From Corynebacterium marambiense (GTDB lineage Bacteria; Actinomycetota; Actinomycetes; Mycobacteriales; Mycobacteriaceae), in the NCBI RefSeq assembly GCF_016342275.1, contig NZ_JAEIOT010000005.1:487417-551416 (forward strand): 64,000 nucleotides of DNA, in the 5' to 3' direction. Below the pieces are notes generated by a model. That model did no database searches, had not been told where the DNA came from, and saw nothing but the letters and a program-made list of their open reading frames with translations. Each line of letters opens with the position of its first letter. Position 1 is the stretch's first letter. Positions 18,153-27,020 of this stretch are shown here, piece after piece. The translations under genes and the position numbers were made by a program.

Positions 18153-20855
18153 GTGAGTGCCTCTCCAGAAAAGCCCCAAGACGTTAAGCGATTGATGCTC
18201 ATCGACGGACACTCGATGGCTTTCCGCGCGTTCTTCGCCTTGCCCGCCGAGAACTTCTCCACCACCGGCGGTCAGCACACCAACGCCGTCTACGGATTCA
18301 TCTCGATGCTGGCGAATCTCCTCAAAGAGGAGAAGCCGACCCACGTCGCGGTGGCGTTCGATGTCGGCCGACAGACATTCCGGAGTGAGAAGTTCCCCGA
18401 CTACAAGGCACAACGTGACGCGACCCCCGAGGAATTCAAGGGGCAGGTGGGACTGATCAAGGAAATCATGGAGACCCTCGGCATCGTCACCATCGAGAAG
18501 GAGAACTTCGAGGCCGACGACATCATCGCCACCCTGTCCGTCGCGGCCCGGCCCCTCGGCTTCGAGACCTCGATCGTGACCGGCGACCGTGATTCCTTCC
18601 AGCTGGTCAATGACACGACGACGGTCCTCTACCCGATGCGTGGCGTGTCGAACCTGCACCGGTTCACACCCGCCGCGGTGAAGGAGAAGTATGGACTGAC
18701 TCCGGAGCAATATCCGGATTTCGCGGCCCTCCGTGGAGACCCCAGCGACAATCTGCCCAACATTCCCGGGGTGGGGGAGAAGACCGCCACCAAGTGGATC
18801 ACGCAGTACGGCAGCCTGGATGAGCTGCTTGAGCACGCCGACGAGATCAAGGGTAAGGCCGGGGACAGTTTCCGAGAACGGCTCGACCAGGTGCGCATGA
18901 ATCGGGAACTGACCGAGATGGTCAAGGACATGGACTTGCCTTATGGTCCGGATCAGCTCGAGTTGACCCCAGCGAGCGTGGGTGCACTCGCGGAGAAGTT
19001 TGATGAGCTGCAGTTCGGTACGAACCTCCGGGAGCGGATCCTCGGTGCCGTCGAGCACGACGGCACCGGTTCCGACGATGACACTCCCGTCGAGGATCGT
19101 CCGGCGTTGAGTATCGACGTGCAACCGCTGGATGACTGGCTTTCCGCCCGTCCCGGGGCCGGGCTCGCGGTGGCCGTCGCCGGAACCGCGACACCCGGAG
19201 CCGGGGACATCGAGGCGGTGGCGTTCGTCGACACCGAGCGCCATGCACTCGTCGTCGAGGTCGCGGATCTGTCGCCCGCGGAGGAGAAGGCGCTCGCCGA
19301 GTGGGTCAGCTCCGAATCGCCGAAGTATCTGCACGGGGCGAAGAGCGCGTGGCACATGTTCGCGGGTCGGAACATGGAGCTGGCCGGTATCGCGCATGAC
19401 ACCGCCATCGCCGCTTACCTGCTGCGCCCCGGTCAGCGGACCTACGGGCTCGGCGACGTCCTGCAGCGGCACCTGCAGCGTCAGCTCGATGGTGCTGATG
19501 CCGGGAACGGCTCCGGGCAGCTCTCCCTGCTGGACGTGCACGAGAACCACACCGGTCTCATCGCTGAGGCCGAGGCTATCGCTGACCTCGCCGTGGCGCT
19601 CACCGCGGCGCTTGAGGATATTGACTCGTTCGCACTCTACCGGGAGCTGGAACTGCCGTTGATTCCGGTCCTCGCACGGATGGAGCACGCCGGGATCGCC
19701 GTGGACACCGACAAACTGGAGCAGCAGCGGGACGAGTTCATCGCGAAGGTCGAGGCGGAGGAGGCCGCGGCGCGTGAGATCGCCGGGGACGACACCCTGA
19801 ACCTCTCCAGCCCCAAGCAGCTGCAGGTGGTCCTCTTCGACACCCTCGGCATGCCGAAGACGAAGAAGACGAAGACCGGCTACTCGACCGCGGCGAAGGA
19901 GATCGAGTCGCTCGCGGTCAAACACCCGCACCCGTTCCTCGAGCATCTGCTCGCCCACCGTGAGTATCAGAAGATGAAAACGACCCTTGACGGCCTGATC
20001 AAGGCCGTCGCGGATGACGGTCGCATCCATACGACGTTCAACCAGACGGTGACCTCCACCGGGCGGTTGAGCTCCACGGATCCGAACCTGCAGAACATTC
20101 CGGTGCGTACCCCGGCGGGCCGCCAGATCCGCGGCGCGTTCGTCGTTGGTGACGGCTACAGCACGTTGCTCACCGCCGACTACTCCCAGATCGAGATGCG
20201 CGTGATGGCCCATCTCTCGGGAGATGCCGGGCTGATCCAGGCGTATCGAGACGGCGAGGACCTGCACAATTTCGTCGGCTCCCGGGTGTTCGACGTGCCG
20301 GTCGACCAGGTCACCCCGGAGCTCCGGCGCCGCGTCAAGGCGATGTCCTATGGGCTGGTCTACGGATTGAGTGCCTTCGGACTTTCCCAGCAGCTGGACA
20401 TCTCGGCGGGCGAGGCGAAGCACATCATGGGCAACTACTTCGAGCGTTTCGGCGGGGTGAAACGGTACCTCGACACCGTCGTTGACACCGCCCGCCAGGA
20501 CGGCTACACGGCCACGCTTTTCGGTCGTCGGCGCTATCTGCCCGAACTGTCCTCGACGAACCGGGTGGCGCGGGAGAACGCGGAACGTGCCGCGCTCAAC
20601 GCCCCGATCCAGGGGACCGCCGCGGACATCATCAAGGTGGCGATGTTGCGGGTCGACGCCGCCCTCCGCGCCGTCGGTGTCCACAGCCGTGTTCTGCTCC
20701 AGGTACACGACGAACTCGTCGTCGAGATCGCTGATGGAGAACTGGAGCAGGTACGTGGGATCCTGGAGCGTGAGATGGATGGAGCGATCACCCTTGATGT
20801 GCCGCTGGAGGTCTCGGCTGGATACGGGGAGAACTGGGACGCCGCGGCCCACTGA
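18153..20855 (+). CDS. polA: DNA polymerase I
   Basis: This 900-aa enzyme does gap filling and Okazaki fragment maturation. The N-terminal 5'-3' exonuclease (LMLIDGHSMAFRAFFALP, FEADDIIATL, VTGDRDSFQLV, LRGDPSDNLPNIPGVGEKTA) is followed by a 3'-5' exonuclease-like domain without clear catalytic acidic motifs, as is usual in actinobacteria. The polymerase has motif A ADYSQIEMRVMAH, the O-helix RRVKAMSYGLVYGLSAFG, and motif C QVHDELVVE. GTG 18153 is preferred: TACACT ends 8 nt upstream, and the extra 43 residues from 18024 would run through the flank of the divergent tRNA. Confidence 0.96.
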   Translation: MSASPEKPQDVKRLMLIDGHSMAFRAFFALPAENFSTTGGQHTNAVYGFISMLANLLKEEKPTHVAVAFDVGRQTFRSEKFPDYKAQRDATPEEFKGQVGLIKEIMETLGIVTIEKENFEADDIIATLSVAARPLGFETSIVTGDRDSFQLVNDTTTVLYPMRGVSNLHRFTPAAVKEKYGLTPEQYPDFAALRGDPSDNLPNIPGVGEKTATKWITQYGSLDELLEHADEIKGKAGDSFRERLDQVRMNRELTEMVKDMDLPYGPDQLELTPASVGALAEKFDELQFGTNLRERILGAVEHDGTGSDDDTPVEDRPALSIDVQPLDDWLSARPGAGLAVAVAGTATPGAGDIEAVAFVDTERHALVVEVADLSPAEEKALAEWVSSESPKYLHGAKSAWHMFAGRNMELAGIAHDTAIAAYLLRPGQRTYGLGDVLQRHLQRQLDGADAGNGSGQLSLLDVHENHTGLIAEAEAIADLAVALTAALEDIDSFALYRELELPLIPVLARMEHAGIAVDTDKLEQQRDEFIAKVEAEEAAAREIAGDDTLNLSSPKQLQVVLFDTLGMPKTKKTKTGYSTAAKEIESLAVKHPHPFLEHLLAHREYQKMKTTLDGLIKAVADDGRIHTTFNQTVTSTGRLSSTDPNLQNIPVRTPAGRQIRGAFVVGDGYSTLLTADYSQIEMRVMAHLSGDAGLIQAYRDGEDLHNFVGSRVFDVPVDQVTPELRRRVKAMSYGLVYGLSAFGLSQQLDISAGEAKHIMGNYFERFGGVKRYLDTVVDTARQDGYTATLFGRRRYLPELSSTNRVARENAERAALNAPIQGTAADIIKVAMLRVDAALRAVGVHSRVLLQVHDELVVEIADGELEQVRGILEREMDGAITLDVPLEVSAGYGENWDAAAH

Positions 20856-20867
20856 CCCTGTGGATCG

Positions 20868-21731
20868 CTATCCCCGGAGATGTGCGACGAAGATAGCGGT
20901 ACCGGGGAAGAGTCTCCCCCGCAGCGGCGACCACTGTCCCCAGTTCTCGGCGAGGTCGTCGGGCCACTCCGGTTCGATCAGATCGTCCAGAATGAAGCCG
21001 GCACCGACCAGTTCCCGGATCCGGTCGCCGATCGTCCGGTGCTGTTCCGCGTACGTCACTTCTCGGGTATCCGGGTCACGTTCAACGTACCCAGACCGGT
21101 CAAAATAGCTGATGTAGGCGGTCAGCCCGTCCTCGCCGGGATCATCGGGGAAGATCCACCGCATCGGATGGTTGACGGCGAACACGAACCGACCACCGGG
21201 GACGAGAACGCGGGCGACCTCCCGCATGAGTCCGGCGCTGTCGGAGACGAACGGGATGGCGCCGAAGGCGCTGAAGGCCACGTCGAAGGATGCGTCCTTG
21301 TACGGGAGGTTCATCGCATCTGCCTGGACCAGTGCGACACCGTGGTCACTGTCTCCACGGGTGCGTCCTCGGTCGAGCATTCGCCGGGAGAGATCGAAGG
21401 CGGTGATGAATCCGACGCCATCCGCGGCCAGCCATCGGGCACACGGGGCGGATCCGCACCCGATCTCTAGCACATTGGCGGAACGGACGTCACCGAGGAG
21501 CCGGACGTCCCGCTCGTGCAGCATCTCTGGGCACCAGTGGAACTCGCCGACAGGGGAATCCGTACCCAGGTACGTCGCGTGCTCCCGGTGATAGGCGGCG
21601 GCGTCGGAGTCCCACCACGCGCGATTCGCCGCGGCGGACTCCTCGTCGGTGACGAGTGCGGAGTCGAGGGGATCGGTGCTCACATACCGGATGTCAGGGA
21701 GGGGCGAGGGCTGCGGGCCAAAATCGTTCAT
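20868..21731 (-). CDS. Class I SAM-dependent methyltransferase
   Basis: This 287-aa protein has the motif I sequence VLEIGCGSAPCARWLAADG, then ALVQADAMNLPYKDASFDVAFSAFGAIPFV and RVLVPGGRFVFAVNHPMRWIFPDD, as in UbiE/Methyltransf_11 proteins. The N-terminal stretch AAANRAWWDSDAAAYHREH is conserved in actinobacterial members next to polA/rpsA. The substrate is unknown. It is convergent with polA (12 nt apart). TACCAT ends 6 nt before the ATG, suggesting a leaderless mRNA. Confidence 0.88.
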   Translation of the reverse strand: MNDFGPQPSPLPDIRYVSTDPLDSALVTDEESAAANRAWWDSDAAAYHREHATYLGTDSPVGEFHWCPEMLHERDVRLLGDVRSANVLEIGCGSAPCARWLAADGVGFITAFDLSRRMLDRGRTRGDSDHGVALVQADAMNLPYKDASFDVAFSAFGAIPFVSDSAGLMREVARVLVPGGRFVFAVNHPMRWIFPDDPGEDGLTAYISYFDRSGYVERDPDTREVTYAEQHRTIGDRIRELVGAGFILDDLIEPEWPDDLAENWGQWSPLRGRLFPGTAIFVAHLRG

Positions 21732-22010
21732 CCCGCCATGGTAGGCGGTCCGGTTGCCCGAACACCGAATCCCGGTTATTGTTGGTCTCGTGTGTCTGTA
21801 AAGGCGACAAGATGCTGCTCACAATAGGAGGGCGGCATCGGGAAAACGCCGTTACGGGTCCCTCCGGAGCCTCAACTCCGACTTCTCTCCCGTGGCGCCG
21901 CGGCTGAATGCCTCTGTAGCTTAGTCTTCGCAGGTCATGCAGGGGAGATAAGGACGGCACACATTCCCTGTCCACTTTCGATTCCTATCCATTTCGGAGC
22001 ACTCAAACAT

Positions 22011-23474
22011 ATGCCCACCAACAACGCCCCTCAGGTTGCCGTCAACGACATCGGCTCCGCTGAGGACTTCCTCGCTGCAGTCGACGCAACCATCAAGTAC
22101 TTCAACGATGGTGACATCGTCGAAGGTACCGTCGTCAAGGTCGATCGCGACGAGGTTCTGCTCGACATCGGTTACAAGACGGAAGGTGTCATCCCCTCCC
22201 GTGAGCTGTCCATCAAGCACGATGTCGACCCGGGTGAGGTCGTCGCTGTCGGCGACGAAATCGACGCACTCGTTCTCACCAAGGAGGACAAGGAAGGCCG
22301 CCTGATCCTGTCCAAGAAGCGCGCGCAGTACGAGCGTGCGTGGGGTGCCATCGAGGCCCTCAAGGAGAAGGACGAGCCCGTCACCGGTACCGTCATCGAG
22401 GTCGTCAAGGGCGGTCTCATCCTGGACATCGGCCTCCGTGGTTTCCTGCCCGCTTCCCTCGTCGAGATGCGTCGCGTCCGTGACCTAGATCCGTACATCG
22501 GCCAGGAGATCGAGGCCAAGATCATCGAGCTGGACAAGCACCGCAACAACGTCGTGCTGTCCCGCCGTGCATGGCTCGAGCAGACCCAGTCCGAGGTCCG
22601 CTCCGAGTTCCTGCACCAGCTGCAGAAGGGCCAGGTCCGCAAGGGCGTCGTCTCCTCGATCGTCAACTTCGGTGCCTTCGTCGACCTCGGCGGCGTCGAC
22701 GGACTCGTCCACGTCTCCGAGCTTTCGTGGAAGCACATCGATCACCCGTCCGAGGTTGTCACCGTCGGCGACGAGGTCACCGTCGAGGTTCTCGACGTTG
22801 ACCTGGACCGTGAGCGTGTCTCCCTGTCTCTGAAGGCCACCATGGAGGATCCGTGGCGCGTCTTCGCCCGCACCCACGCGGTCGGCCAGATTGTTCCGGG
22901 CAAGGTCACCAAGCTCGTTCCCTTCGGCGCGTTCGTTCGTGTCGAAGAGGGCATCGAGGGTCTCGTCCACATCTCCGAGCTGGCTGAGCGCCACGTTGAG
23001 GTCCCGGACCAGGTCGTTACCGTCGGTGAAGAGGCCATGGTCAAGGTCATCGACATCGACCTCGAGCGTCGTCGTATCTCCCTGTCTCTGAAGCAGGCTG
23101 ATGAGGACTACACCGAGGAGTTCGACCCGTCGAAGTACGGCATGGCCGATTCCTACGACGAGCAGGGCAACTACATCTTCCCCGAGGGCTTCGACCCGGA
23201 GACGAACGAGTGGCTTGAGGGCTTCGACGAGCAGCGTCAGGCGTGGGAGGCCCGCTATGCGGAGTCCGAGCGTCGCTTCCAGCTGCACACCGCTCAGATC
23301 GAGCGTCACCGTGCCGCCGCCGAGGAGGCCGCCGTCGCCGGCGCCACCAACTACTCCTCCGAGTCCTCTGAGGCCCCGGCGGCTGCCGCTGCGGGCGACG
23401 CGGAGACCACTGGTGGCTCGCTGGCTTCCGATGAGCAGCTCGCCGCTCTGCGCGAGAAGCTCGCCGGAAACTAG
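22011..23474 (+). CDS. rpsA: 30S ribosomal protein S1
   Basis: This 487-aa protein has four S1 RNA-binding repeats, at about residues 33-105 (GDIVEGTVVKVDRDEVLLDIGYKTEG), 120-190 (GTVIEVVKGGLILDIGLRGFLP), 205-277 (GVVSSIVNFGAFVDLGGVDGLVH) and 290-363 (GKVTKLVPFGAFVRVEEGIEGLVH). An acidic, Ala-rich tail follows. Four repeats and about 480 aa are normal for actinobacteria; E. coli has six. It binds mRNA and helps initiation on leadered messages. The start MPTNNAPQVAVNDIGSAEDF is the usual corynebacterial N-terminus. About 280 nt of gene-free upstream region should hold its promoter. Confidence 0.97.
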   Translation: MPTNNAPQVAVNDIGSAEDFLAAVDATIKYFNDGDIVEGTVVKVDRDEVLLDIGYKTEGVIPSRELSIKHDVDPGEVVAVGDEIDALVLTKEDKEGRLILSKKRAQYERAWGAIEALKEKDEPVTGTVIEVVKGGLILDIGLRGFLPASLVEMRRVRDLDPYIGQEIEAKIIELDKHRNNVVLSRRAWLEQTQSEVRSEFLHQLQKGQVRKGVVSSIVNFGAFVDLGGVDGLVHVSELSWKHIDHPSEVVTVGDEVTVEVLDVDLDRERVSLSLKATMEDPWRVFARTHAVGQIVPGKVTKLVPFGAFVRVEEGIEGLVHISELAERHVEVPDQVVTVGEEAMVKVIDIDLERRRISLSLKQADEDYTEEFDPSKYGMADSYDEQGNYIFPEGFDPETNEWLEGFDEQRQAWEARYAESERRFQLHTAQIERHRAAAEEAAVAGATNYSSESSEAPAAAAAGDAETTGGSLASDEQLAALREKLAGN

Positions 23475-23560
23475 ATCGTCTCCGTAGCGGACTCGTTTTT
23501 GGTGGGTCCGCGATCCGAGGAGGCCCGGTGTCTCCGGTTCCCGAGCCGGAGGGACAGCTT

Positions 23561-23604
23561 CGACCGAGGGCCCCACATCCTGACCGATGTGGGGCCCTCG
23601 GTCG
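23561..23604 (+). terminator. Strong hairpin terminator after rpsA
   Basis: An 18-bp perfect stem (23561-23578 with 23587-23604) and an 8-nt loop lie 86 nt after the rpsA stop. It has only a short T content downstream but is very stable. Confidence 0.8.
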
Positions 23605-23810
23605 ATTCAGATGCTCAGGAGGATGCGGATTGTCTGGATGTTTGCAGCCCGGTGCGGTTCCGGTTTCGCCCCAGGGTTGGTGTGCGTCGCCGCGGGTGCG
23701 TTCGACCCGGTTTTGCCGCTGGCTCCCCATAGTTTTGTACAGTGTCCTTGCTGAGAATTTCACAGAAGTTAACGAACCCGTTGGTGTTTCGGGTCGGTCT
23801 TACGCTAAGC

Positions 23811-23826
23811 TGTGAGATAGCTTACA
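23811..23826. promoter_or_regulatory. GlxR/CRP-type box upstream of ptsG
   Basis: TGTGA-GATAGC-TTACA matches 9 of 10 conserved positions of TGTGA-N6-TCACA. A TACGCT hexamer at 23802-23807 just before it could be a -10 element. GlxR control of ptsG is known in C. glutamicum; its use at this site is inferred. Confidence 0.6.
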
Positions 23827-23829
23827 AAT

Positions 23830-24201
23830 GTTTTGTCCGTTCCGTGTTTTTATATCCGTAGCGGGCGAAATGCCACTTAAATAGGTGGCAAACGGGCGGG
23901 TAATCGACCTGTTCGGACAGTTGGAAGTTGGAGTACCCACGGTAATGTACATATGATTGTGGGGACTCACCGCAAACTCGGGCATGTATGGCCTCGATCA
24001 CTGTTGCACCACACGGGTAATCCTGTGCAAACACATCGCCGCCTCCCAGGTTATTCCCAGATGAAGATGCGCGTCACGTGATGTGCGCTCTATCGAGATG
24101 ACCGGTTGCATGGCCGCGGTTGAGCCGGTCAGGAATAAGCCTGAACCGGATGAGGATTCACCCCGCGCACCGTGCGGTGGTGACGTAAGAAAGGTTCGTA
24201 C
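23830..24201 (+). other. Long upstream region of ptsG
   Basis: About 370 bases without a gene. It contains a small hairpin (GCCAC-N8-GTGGC around 23870-23887) and a short palindrome TGTTCGGACA near 23910. GAAAGG precedes the ptsG ATG by 8 nt. Locally the AT content is higher than in the coding regions. The promoter position cannot be fixed from sequence. Confidence 0.4.
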
Positions 24202-26238
24202 ATGGCGTCTACAACGATGACGACATCACAGTTCATCCTGGAGAAGGTGGGCGGCGCTGAGAACGTCGCCAACCTGACCCACTGCGCGACCCGGCTGCGT
24301 TTCCAGCTGCACGATCAGTCCAAGGCTGATCAGGAAGGCCTGGATTCCAATCCCGACGTTCTCGGTGTCGTTCCACAGGGAACGACCGGCCTGCAGGTCG
24401 TCATGGGCGGTGGAGTCGCCGATTACTACCAGGCTCTGATCACCCAACCGGGTATGGGAGAGAGTGCCAAGGCCTCCAACGGTAAGAAGCAGTACGACGG
24501 CGTCCGAGGTAAGTACTCCTGGGTCGACTACTGCTTCGAGTTCCTCTCTGACACCTTCCGACCGGTCCTCTGGGCCCTGCTCGGTGCGTCGCTGATCATC
24601 ACCCTCCTGGTGCTCTTCGATACCTTCGGTATCCAGGATTTCCGTGAGCCCACGGATTCCACCTTCATCTTCATGCACGCGATGTGGCAGTCGGTGTTCT
24701 ACTTCCTGCCCGTCATGGTCGGCGCGTGTGCAGCACGGAAGCTCGGCGCGAATGAGTGGGTGGGCGCGGCGATCCCCTGTGCTCTCCTCACGCCGTCCTT
24801 CATCGGTTTGGGCGAGGCCGGGGACACGGTTACCGTGTTCGGTCTGCCGATGGTCCTGAACGGCTACTCGGGTCAGGTGTTCCCGCCGTTGATCGCGGCC
24901 ATCGGCCTGTTCTGGGTCGAGAAGGGTCTGAAGAAGATCATCCCCGCCGCCGTACACATGGTCTTTGTGCCGTTCTTCTCGCTGTTGATCATGATCCCGG
25001 CGACGGCCTTCGTCTTCGGCCCCTTCGGTATCGGCATCGGCAACGGCATCTCGAACCTGCTGAACTCCGTCAATGAGTTCTCGCCGCTGATCCTCGCCAT
25101 CATCATCCCGATGCTGTACCCCTTCCTCGTGCCGCTGGGTCTGCACTGGCCGCTGAACGCCATCATGATCCAGAACATCGCGACCTTGGGCTACGACATC
25201 ATCCAGGGCCCCATGGGTGCCTGGAACTTCGCCTGCTTCGGCACCGTCACCGGTGTTATGTTCGTCGCCATGCGGGAGCGTGACCGCCAGATGCGTCAGG
25301 TCTCCCTGGGTGGCATGATGGCAGGTCTGCTCGGTGGTATCTCCGAGCCCTCGCTTTACGGCGTGATGCTCCGGTTCAAGAAGTCTTACCTCCGCCTGCT
25401 CCCGGGCTGTTTCGCCGGTGGTCTCGTCATGGGTCTCGTACCCATGATCATCCCCTCGGTCGACGCCGTCACCGCGAACGCCTTCGTGTTCACCTCGCTG
25501 CTGACCATCCCGGCCTTCAACTCGGTCGGCCTCTACGTCGTCGGCATCGCGGTCGCATTCTTCACCTCCTTCTTCCTGGTTGTCCTCTTCGACTACCGCT
25601 CCGAGGATGAGAAGATCAGCGCACGCGAGGCGTCCGCTGAATACGAGCGCAACCTCGCTGCGGAGGCCGATATCGAGGATGCCGCCGCCACGGGTACCGC
25701 CGCCGCTTCGGGCGCTGCGGGCTCCGTCGCGGTTGCTGAGGCTCCCGCCCCCGCCACCACGGAGAAGACCGCTCTCCGCCCCGGTGCGGTTACCACCATC
25801 ACCGCTCCTCTGGCTGGCCGCGTTGTCCCGCTGAGCGAGGTTCCCGACCCGATGTTCTCCGGCGGCAACGTCGGTAAGGGCGTCGCCATCATGCCGAGCT
25901 CGACCACTGTGACGGCACCGGGCGACGGACAGATCCTGGCGCTGTTCCCGCATGCTGTCGGAATCCGTCTCGACAACGGCATCGAACTGCTCGTCCACGT
26001 CGGACTCGACACCGTCGAGCTCGAGGGCAAGGGCTTCACCTCGCACGTCGAGAAGAAGCAGCGTGTCCGCGCCGGTGATCCGCTGATCACCTTCGATCCG
26101 GAGGTCATCGCCGCCGCAGACAAGCCGATCATCACCCCGGTCGTTGTTCAGAACCACCGGAAGTTCGCTTCCGTGGAAGGCCACACCGCTGATTCCGTGG
26201 ATTCAACCACGACGATCATCACCGTGACCGCCAAGTAG
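24202..26238 (+). CDS. ptsG: PTS glucose-specific EIIBCA transporter
   Basis: This 678-aa protein takes up and phosphorylates glucose. EIIB (1-90) has the phospho-cysteine Cys28 in LTHCATRLRF. EIIC (105-480) is polytopic with GGISEPSLYGVMLRFKKSY. An Ala-rich linker (about 485-525) leads to EIIA, with His599 in ELLVHVGLDTVEL. Length, domain order and the start TTTSQ/TTSQFILEKVGG closely match corynebacterial PtsG. EIIA is fused, so only EI and HPr are needed in addition. It is flanked by a strong terminator. Confidence 0.95.
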   Translation: MASTTMTTSQFILEKVGGAENVANLTHCATRLRFQLHDQSKADQEGLDSNPDVLGVVPQGTTGLQVVMGGGVADYYQALITQPGMGESAKASNGKKQYDGVRGKYSWVDYCFEFLSDTFRPVLWALLGASLIITLLVLFDTFGIQDFREPTDSTFIFMHAMWQSVFYFLPVMVGACAARKLGANEWVGAAIPCALLTPSFIGLGEAGDTVTVFGLPMVLNGYSGQVFPPLIAAIGLFWVEKGLKKIIPAAVHMVFVPFFSLLIMIPATAFVFGPFGIGIGNGISNLLNSVNEFSPLILAIIIPMLYPFLVPLGLHWPLNAIMIQNIATLGYDIIQGPMGAWNFACFGTVTGVMFVAMRERDRQMRQVSLGGMMAGLLGGISEPSLYGVMLRFKKSYLRLLPGCFAGGLVMGLVPMIIPSVDAVTANAFVFTSLLTIPAFNSVGLYVVGIAVAFFTSFFLVVLFDYRSEDEKISAREASAEYERNLAAEADIEDAAATGTAAASGAAGSVAVAEAPAPATTEKTALRPGAVTTITAPLAGRVVPLSEVPDPMFSGGNVGKGVAIMPSSTTVTAPGDGQILALFPHAVGIRLDNGIELLVHVGLDTVELEGKGFTSHVEKKQRVRAGDPLITFDPEVIAAADKPIITPVVVQNHRKFASVEGHTADSVDSTTTIITVTAK

Positions 26239-26277
26239 CGGCAGCTGATCGGCGAGACCCGGTCGGCCCCGCACTTC

Positions 26278-26321
26278 GGAGAGCCCCCTCACACCCGTTC
26301 GCGGGCGTGAGGGGGCTCTCC
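26278..26321 (+). terminator. Terminator after ptsG
   Basis: A perfect 15-bp stem GGAGAGCCCCCTCAC (26278-26292) pairs with 26307-26321, extended inside by CCCG/CGGG around a TTCG loop. It lies 39 nt after the ptsG stop. Confidence 0.85.
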
Positions 26322-26399
26322 GATATCTGAGGTGTGGCTCAGGGTGGTTTCCATAGGCCGGCTACGAGTAGATGGTGTGACACCGATAGACTTAGGAAT

Positions 26400-27020
26400 A
26401 TGTTGAGAATCGGATTAACCGGCGGAATCGGCAGCGGCAAATCAACGGTCGCCGCTGCCCTCGCGGACCTTGATGGTGTGACCGTCATCGACGCCGACGC
26501 GATCGCCCGCGACATCGTCGAACCCGGCCAACCGGCCCTCGAAGAGCTGGCCAGGGAGTTCGGATCCGACATCCTCCAGGCGGATGGAACCCTTGACCGG
26601 AAACTCCTGGCCGAACGGGCATTCAGCGATGACACCGCCACGGAACGGCTCAACGCGATCATGCACCCCAGGATCATCAGGGAAGCCAGCCAGCGTCTCG
26701 ACACTGCGGAACGGAACGGCGCCGTGGCCGGCGTCTACGACATGCCGTTACTCTTTGAGACTGGTCAAGCGGACAAATTCGACACCGTCATCGTCGTCGA
26801 CGTCGACAGCGAGGAGCGGGTCCGGCGGCTCAAGGAACACCGCGGTATAGACGCAGCGGACGCCCGGCGTCGGATGGCTGCACAGATCGGCGATGAGGAA
26901 CGGCGGAGCGGAGCCGACATCATCATCGACAACAACGGCCCACTGACCGCGCTCGAACTTCAGGTGAAGAGCATCGTCGCACCGCTCATCGAAGCGGAAC
27001 GACGACGCCCTGGTCATTGA
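26400..27020 (+). CDS. coaE: Dephospho-CoA kinase
   Basis: This 206-aa P-loop kinase makes CoA by 3'-phosphorylating dephospho-CoA. It has Walker A GLTGGIGSGKST, DADAIARDIVEPG, and LLFETG (VYDMPLLFETGQADKFD). The C-terminus ends normally, with no extra UPF0157 domain as in some mycobacteria. TAGACT (26387-26392) ends 7 nt before the ATG and no ribosome site exists, so it is probably leaderless; a longer in-frame start at 26334 would span this promoter. Its last 7 bases overlap the end of the convergent DUF4185 gene. Confidence 0.95.
   Translation: MLRIGLTGGIGSGKSTVAAALADLDGVTVIDADAIARDIVEPGQPALEELAREFGSDILQADGTLDRKLLAERAFSDDTATERLNAIMHPRIIREASQRLDTAERNGAVAGVYDMPLLFETGQADKFDTVIVVDVDSEERVRRLKEHRGIDAADARRRMAAQIGDEERRSGADIIIDNNGPLTALELQVKSIVAPLIEAERRRPGH

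Noticed and set aside
18096..20852. 918-codon open frame antisense to polA
   Set aside because: It mirrors polA codon positions in GC-rich DNA; the protein is Arg/Val/Gly/Asp-rich and matches no family, while polA is complete with all motifs.
24226..26184. 652-codon open frame antisense to ptsG
   Set aside because: Shadow of ptsG; composition is extremely rich in Asp/Glu/Gly/Arg with no domain.
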